A stretch of DNA of 64,000 nucleotides, from NCBI GenBank assembly GCA_028281445.1, contig JANQJW010000090.1, forward strand, positions 1 to 64,000. Reading direction: 5' to 3'. Source of the DNA: Planctomycetota bacterium. Its GTDB lineage: Bacteria; Planctomycetota; PLA2; JAEUHO01. The stretch's first letter is position 1. Each line of letters begins with the position of its first letter. A model generated the notes under the pieces. It was not told the DNA's origin. It did not search any database and saw nothing but the letters and a program-made list of their open reading frames with translations. Positions 60,651-64,000 of the stretch are shown here, piece after piece. Both the position numbers and the translations under genes were made by a program.

Positions 60651-62056
60651 CGCGCTTCCCCGTCCCGCGTGAACACGCCCATCTGCGTGGGCGCGCCGTG
60701 CTCCGGGTGCACGTCGCCGACAGGCAGGAAGCGGACCGCGTAGCCGTACACAGCGGCGACGCGCTTGGCCCAGGCACGGAATTCGGCGCGCGACCACTCG
60801 AAACGGTGATCGGCGTGACGAAGGCGGCCTTCGGGCAGGCCCTCGAAGAGCACGTTGTATTCACGGTTGGGCGTCGTCACGACCACCGTCGCCGGACGCG
60901 CGAACTCGAACACGACGCGCTCGAGCGGTTCGAGGCGCGGGGTGTCCACGTGTTCGATGACCTCGATCAAGCACGCGGCGTCGTAGCCCGCGAAGCGTTT
61001 GTCGCGGTACGTGAGCGAGCCCTGCATGAGCTTGAGACGCTCGCGCTTGAGCGCCGGCATGCGATCCAGCTTGAGCCGGCGCTCCGCATGCTCCAGCGCT
61101 CGCGGGGACACGTCGACACCGGCAACGCTCTGGAAGTGCGTGTCGTCCAGCAGGGCGCGCACGAGCTTGCCTTCTCCACAACCGAGATCGATCACGCGGC
61201 GTGCGCCGGCTTCCTTCAAGGCGGCGAGCACGACACCCCGGCGCTGCTCGTCGAGGCTCAGCTTCTCTTCGAGCTTCTCCTCGCGACGCGCCTGCTTCTC
61301 CTCGGTCTCGTCCGGGTCGACGCCGTCCTCATCGACGAGACGCGCGACGGCCTCGCGCGCGAGGCGCGGCTGGCGGTACAGGTAGCGACGCGCGATCTGG
61401 TCGCGCTCCGGATGATCGGCGAGCCAGCGCTCGCCCTTGGCGAGCAGCTTCTCGACCTCCGCCTTGTCGACCCAGTAGTGCTTGTCGTGATCGAGCACGG
61501 GGATCAGCACGTAGAGATGCGAGAGGAGATCGCGGAGCGGCAGCGTGCCCGCCAGCTCGAGCGTGAAGTACGGGCTCTCGCCCCAGTCCGGGAACGAAGC
61601 GTCCAGGCCGTGACGGGTGGCCGTGACCTCGTAGCCAAGCGGCTCGAACAGACGGCGTAGCAGCGGCTCGCCGCCGCGCACGGGCAGCGGCTCGACGCGG
61701 GCCTGTAGCGGGATGGCCTGGTCGACGAGCTCGGGTCGTTCCTTGGATCGGCCACCGAGCGCCGAGCGGTACACCTCGGCGATCGCGACGCTGAAGAACG
61801 AAGACGCCACGTACGGGCGGTCGTTCACGTACTGACCCAGCGTCGGCGCACCCTTCGCCCTGCGGCCGCGCACGAGCCCGACCGGATCGAGGTCGAGCAG
61901 CAGCGCCGCCGTGCAGCGTGCGTCGCTGACCTCGGGATAGAAGACGTGCGCCTTGCCGAACGACAAATCGAACGTTTGGCAGCGGTCCGGGTGCTTGGCG
62001 AGGAGGTAGCCCAGATCGCCGGCGGGCTGGTGGGTGCTGGTGATCGTCAGGAGCAT
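60647..62056 (-). CDS. hen1: Hen1 3'-terminal RNA ribose 2'-O-methyltransferase
   Basis: A 469-residue bacterial Hen1. The N-terminal half (1-240) is the Hen1-specific region that partners Pnkp ('LLTITSTHQPAGDLGYLLAK', 'DNDRPYVASSFFSVAIAEVY'-type segment). The C-terminal half is a SAM methyltransferase: 'RRVIDLGCGEGKLVRAL' binds SAM, and the manganese site is E365-x2-E368-H369 in 'CLIEVIEHVD' plus a histidine of 'RHADHRFEW' (H414 or H417). It methylates the 2'-OH at the break before sealing, so that the repaired site cannot be cut again. Repeat B copy 2 lies directly upstream. Confidence 0.92.
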   Translation of the reverse strand: MLLTITSTHQPAGDLGYLLAKHPDRCQTFDLSFGKAHVFYPEVSDARCTAALLLDLDPVGLVRGRRAKGAPTLGQYVNDRPYVASSFFSVAIAEVYRSALGGRSKERPELVDQAIPLQARVEPLPVRGGEPLLRRLFEPLGYEVTATRHGLDASFPDWGESPYFTLELAGTLPLRDLLSHLYVLIPVLDHDKHYWVDKAEVEKLLAKGERWLADHPERDQIARRYLYRQPRLAREAVARLVDEDGVDPDETEEKQARREEKLEEKLSLDEQRRGVVLAALKEAGARRVIDLGCGEGKLVRALLDDTHFQSVAGVDVSPRALEHAERRLKLDRMPALKRERLKLMQGSLTYRDKRFAGYDAACLIEVIEHVDTPRLEPLERVVFEFARPATVVVTTPNREYNVLFEGLPEGRLRHADHRFEWSRAEFRAWAKRVAAVYGYAVRFLPVGDVHPEHGAPTQMGVFTRDGEAR

Positions 62057-62076
62057 GGTGGGGTCATTGGATACCG

Positions 62077-62197
62077 CGCGGGCCGACCACTCGGCCTACG
62101 GCCTCGGGTCGCCCATACATCGACGGATCACACGAGATGACCGCTTGGGAACTCCCGATGTAGGGGCGACCCAAGCGCAGCGCGTGGTCGGCCCGCG
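62077..62197. repeat. Palindromic intergenic repeat B, copy 2
   Basis: About 121 bp, ends CGCGGGCCGACC / GGTCGGCCCGCG, inner inverted pair GGGTCGCC..TACATCG / CGATGTAGGGGCGACCC. It matches the copy at 27392 in order and spacing. Here it lies between two genes on the same strand (kinase end, hen1 start), so it would sit in the hen1 upstream region, unlike the other copy. Confidence 0.8.
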
Positions 62198-62207
62198 ACC
62201 GTCGAGA

Positions 62208-63371
62208 CTACCTGCGACGCTTCCTGCGTCGCACGGGGGCGGCGCCGCCGGGCGCGCGCTTCGGCGCCGGTGCCGCGGGGGCAGGCGTCGCGGGCGCAGG
62301 CTTGGCCGGCGCCGCCACGGACGACGGCGGGCCTGCCGCGACGCCGCGCTCGGTCTTCATCTCGCGCAGGTCCTTCTCCAGCTCGCCCACGAGGTCCTTC
62401 GCGCTCGGCGTGCGCTCGCCGGGGTCCTTCGCCATCAGCGTCGTGACGATGCGCTCGGTGCGCGAGTGAAGCGTGCCATCCGCCGAACGCGGCGAGGGCA
62501 CGGGCTCCGTCAGGTGCTTGGCCAGCACGGCCGACGCGTCGGCTCCCTCGTACGGCTCGCGGCCCGTCAGCATGTGGAACAGCGTCGCGCCGAGGCTGTA
62601 GAGGTCGGCGCGCTCGGTGATGTCACTGTCACCGCGCGCCTGCTCGGGGCTGATGTAGGCCGCCGTGCCCATGCGCTTGGACTCCTCACCCTCTGATTCC
62701 ATGCGCGCGAGGCCGAGGTCGCACAGCTTCGCAACACCGTCGTTGGTGATGATGATGTTGTCGGGCTTGACGTCGCGGTGGATGAGCCCGTTGCGATGCG
62801 CATGATCGAGTGCGCGCGCGATCTGGAGCCCGATCCACAGCACGCGCTCCTCGTCCATCGCGCCGCCGCGGCGCAAGAGCGAGGCGACGGTCATGCCGTC
62901 GGCGTACTCCATCACCAGGTACTTGATGCCGCCGGATTCGCCGACGTCGATGCCGCTGATGATGTTGGTGTGGTTGAGGCGAGCGACGGCGCGGGCTTCC
63001 GTGAAGAAGCGCTGCACGTACTCCTCGTTGTCGCCCAGGTTCGGGGAGAGGACCTTGATCGCGACGTCGCGGTCGAGCGAAAGCTGGCGTGCCTTGTACA
63101 CGCTGCCCATCGCGCCTTCGCCGAGCTTCTCAAGCAGACGGTAGCCGGCAATCTGCTCCTTGCCCTCGACGCGGCGATCCTCGCGGCGGATCTCCTCGAA
63201 GGCCTCGGACTCGATGTAGCCCTTCTCGAAGAGCACCTCCGCGATGGAGCGCGGCTGCATGCCCATCTCGGACATCTTCTCGCGGATGTTGATCGCCTCG
63301 TCGATCTGGTCCTGCGTCGCGATGCCCTTCTCGAGGATGCGCTCGGCTTCGTGCTCGTCGTTCGGTTGCAC
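62208..63371 (-). CDS. Serine/threonine protein kinase (Hanks type, PknB-like)
   Basis: A 387-residue kinase. Residues 1-60 are a small helical domain ('ILEKGIATQDQIDEAINIRE', 'AEVLFEKGYIESEAFEEI') similar to N-terminal domains of type II secretion/MshE ATPases. The kinase domain (about 75-335) is complete: glycine loop 'LGEGAMGSVYKA', 'VAIKVL', 'GLIHRDVKPDNIII', 'LCDLGLAR' (DLG in place of DFG), 'GTAAYISPEQARG' and 'DLYSLGATLFHML'. The tail is Ala/Pro-rich and ends in basic residues, with no membrane helix, so it is soluble. It could phosphorylate the FHA proteins encoded at 44.8-55 kb. GTG start after GGAGAG. Confidence 0.9.
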   Translation of the reverse strand: MQPNDEHEAERILEKGIATQDQIDEAINIREKMSEMGMQPRSIAEVLFEKGYIESEAFEEIRREDRRVEGKEQIAGYRLLEKLGEGAMGSVYKARQLSLDRDVAIKVLSPNLGDNEEYVQRFFTEARAVARLNHTNIISGIDVGESGGIKYLVMEYADGMTVASLLRRGGAMDEERVLWIGLQIARALDHAHRNGLIHRDVKPDNIIITNDGVAKLCDLGLARMESEGEESKRMGTAAYISPEQARGDSDITERADLYSLGATLFHMLTGREPYEGADASAVLAKHLTEPVPSPRSADGTLHSRTERIVTTLMAKDPGERTPSAKDLVGELEKDLREMKTERGVAAGPPSSVAAPAKPAPATPAPAAPAPKRAPGGAAPVRRRKRRR

Positions 63372-63383
63372 CGGTTTCTCTCC

Positions 63384-63818
63384 TCAGCTCCGCCCGCGGC
63401 CGAACACCGGCGGGATCCCGAGCGCGGCCAGGGCCGCTCGCTCCGCCCGTCGCATCCGGCGCCGCGCCGCGGAGCCATGATCGTCGTAGCCCACGAGATG
63501 CAGCACGCCGTGCACCGCGTAGAGCAGTAGCTCATGGTACGCCGGATGCCCTCGGCGGTCTGCCTCACGGCGCGCCGTCTCGGCGGAGATGAGCACTTCG
63601 CCTTCCAGCACAGGCTCCTCGTTCATCGGAAACGACAGGACGTCCGTCGCGTAGTCGTGGTCCAGCATCTCGGCGTTGATCGTGCGGATGCCCGCGTCGT
63701 CGGTCAGGGCAAAGGACAAGGCCACGGGCCGCTTGACCTTGCCCGCCACGTAGATGGCCAGCCGGCGCAGATCGGCCTCGAGCTTGCGCCGGCCGCCAGG
63801 AACGCGCACGCCGTCCAC
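63384..63818 (-). CDS. ybeY: Endoribonuclease YbeY (rRNA maturation)
   Basis: A 144-residue metal-dependent RNase for 16S rRNA 3'-end maturation and ribosome quality control. The zinc motif H-x3-H-x5-H is H103, H107 and H113 in 'YAVHGVLHLVGYDDH'. 'DYATDVLSFPM' matches the family (T-D-V-L-S-F-P). GTG start at 63818; no ATG exists before the upstream phoH stop. It follows phoH by 29 bp, the usual phoH-ybeY order. Confidence 0.9.
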   Translation of the reverse strand: MDGVRVPGGRRKLEADLRRLAIYVAGKVKRPVALSFALTDDAGIRTINAEMLDHDYATDVLSFPMNEEPVLEGEVLISAETARREADRRGHPAYHELLLYAVHGVLHLVGYDDHGSAARRRMRRAERAALAALGIPPVFGRGRS

Positions 63819-63847
63819 AGCCAGCTCCGCGGTGGCGCGCGGCGTGC

Positions 63848-64000
63848 TCAGGACCGGTCGTCCTTGTCGTAGGCGTCGACGATGCGCTGGACGAGTTTGT
63901 GGCGTTGGATGTCGTGGCGGTCGAGGCGGATCACCTCCAGACCCTTCACGCCTTCCAGGATGCGCACGCTCTCGGTCAAGCCCGACTTCACGTCGCCGGG
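63848..64000 (-). CDS. PhoH-family ATPase, C-terminal end (N-terminus beyond window)
   Basis: The reverse strand is open from base 64000 to a TGA at 63848-63850, 50 codons. The product reads 'PGDVKSGLTESVRILEGVKG' then 'LEVIRLDRHDIQRHKLVQRI' and 'VDAYDKDDRS', which matches the C-terminus of PhoH/PhoH-like proteins (GQ-KSGL-x-EA-x-IL-x-V-x-GI, RH-x-LVQ-x-IV-x-AYE). The ATPase motifs are outside the window. It precedes ybeY in the conserved phoH-ybeY order. Confidence 0.8.
   Translation of the reverse strand, partial: PGDVKSGLTESVRILEGVKGLEVIRLDRHDIQRHKLVQRIVDAYDKDDRS

Overview
The window is high-GC bacterial chromosome, densely packed and about 90% coding, with no rRNA, tRNA, CRISPR array, phage or insertion sequence that I can recognise. 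Several things point to a diderm bacterium, most likely a planctomycete-like lineage. There is a cysteine-rich secreted protein of PVY/CGTRT-type repeats resembling planctomycete YTV-type envelope proteins. There are many secreted PDZ, peptidase-MA-like and TPR proteins, FHA-domain signalling proteins, a Pnkp/Hen1 RNA-repair pair, and a thioredoxin-PDZ gene read through an in-frame UGA. LptF/LptG permeases and a WaaP/KdkA-like kinase imply an LPS-type outer membrane. The phylum assignment is inference.

Layout. 1-4.1 kb: truncated secreted carboxypeptidase-regulatory-like protein, CDP-alcohol phosphatidyltransferase, SRPBCC protein, a P-loop kinase overlapping a dCMP deaminase, and an SDR. 4.1-12.4 kb: secreted degenerate peptidase, a CHAT-protease/TPR protein followed closely by the Sec-type thioredoxin/PDZ gene, DUF493, DUF2461, and a histidine-rich membrane protein. 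12.7-22 kb: a block of secreted proteins (active and degenerate peptidase-MA, degenerate subtilase, HtrA and pseudo-HtrA pair, two small membrane-anchored proteins). 22-30 kb: uracil-DNA glycosylase, HEAT/coiled-coil protein, TatD-radical SAM fusion, MoxR ATPase, STAS protein, AroB and a two-TM protein. 30-35 kb: proline-rich and cysteine-rich envelope proteins, transglutaminase-like protein, FolC. 35-44.6 kb: deiminase-like protein, RsgA-SpoU-RluA operon, LptF/LptG, double kinase, arginase plus lipoprotein. 44.8-55 kb: two FHA proteins (one fused to a CAP domain), two large exported proteins, and an FHA-GAF-sigma54 regulator. 55-64 kb: UvrD/PcrA helicase, L28, CPXCG protein, Pnkp and Hen1, a Ser/Thr kinase, YbeY and the end of PhoH.

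The most exciting locus is 8815-10158. One continuous frame is broken only by UGA codon 66 in the motif C-V-P-U-A-G-C, exactly where a thioredoxin fold carries its first redox cysteine. A hairpin with a G in its apical loop lies 25 nt after the UGA, as expected for a bacterial SECIS. The gene sits 8 bp downstream of a secreted caspase-like CHAT/TPR protein.

Other window-wide patterns: (i) ten genes have a TANNNT hexamer 6-10 nt before a start codon lacking a Shine-Dalgarno, suggesting widespread leaderless transcripts; (ii) two families of about 180-bp and 120-bp palindrome-rich intergenic repeats occur twice each, and one of them supplies the TAG stop codons of the convergent genes on both sides; (iii) several exported 'enzymes' have lost catalytic residues while close paralogues or neighbours keep them.
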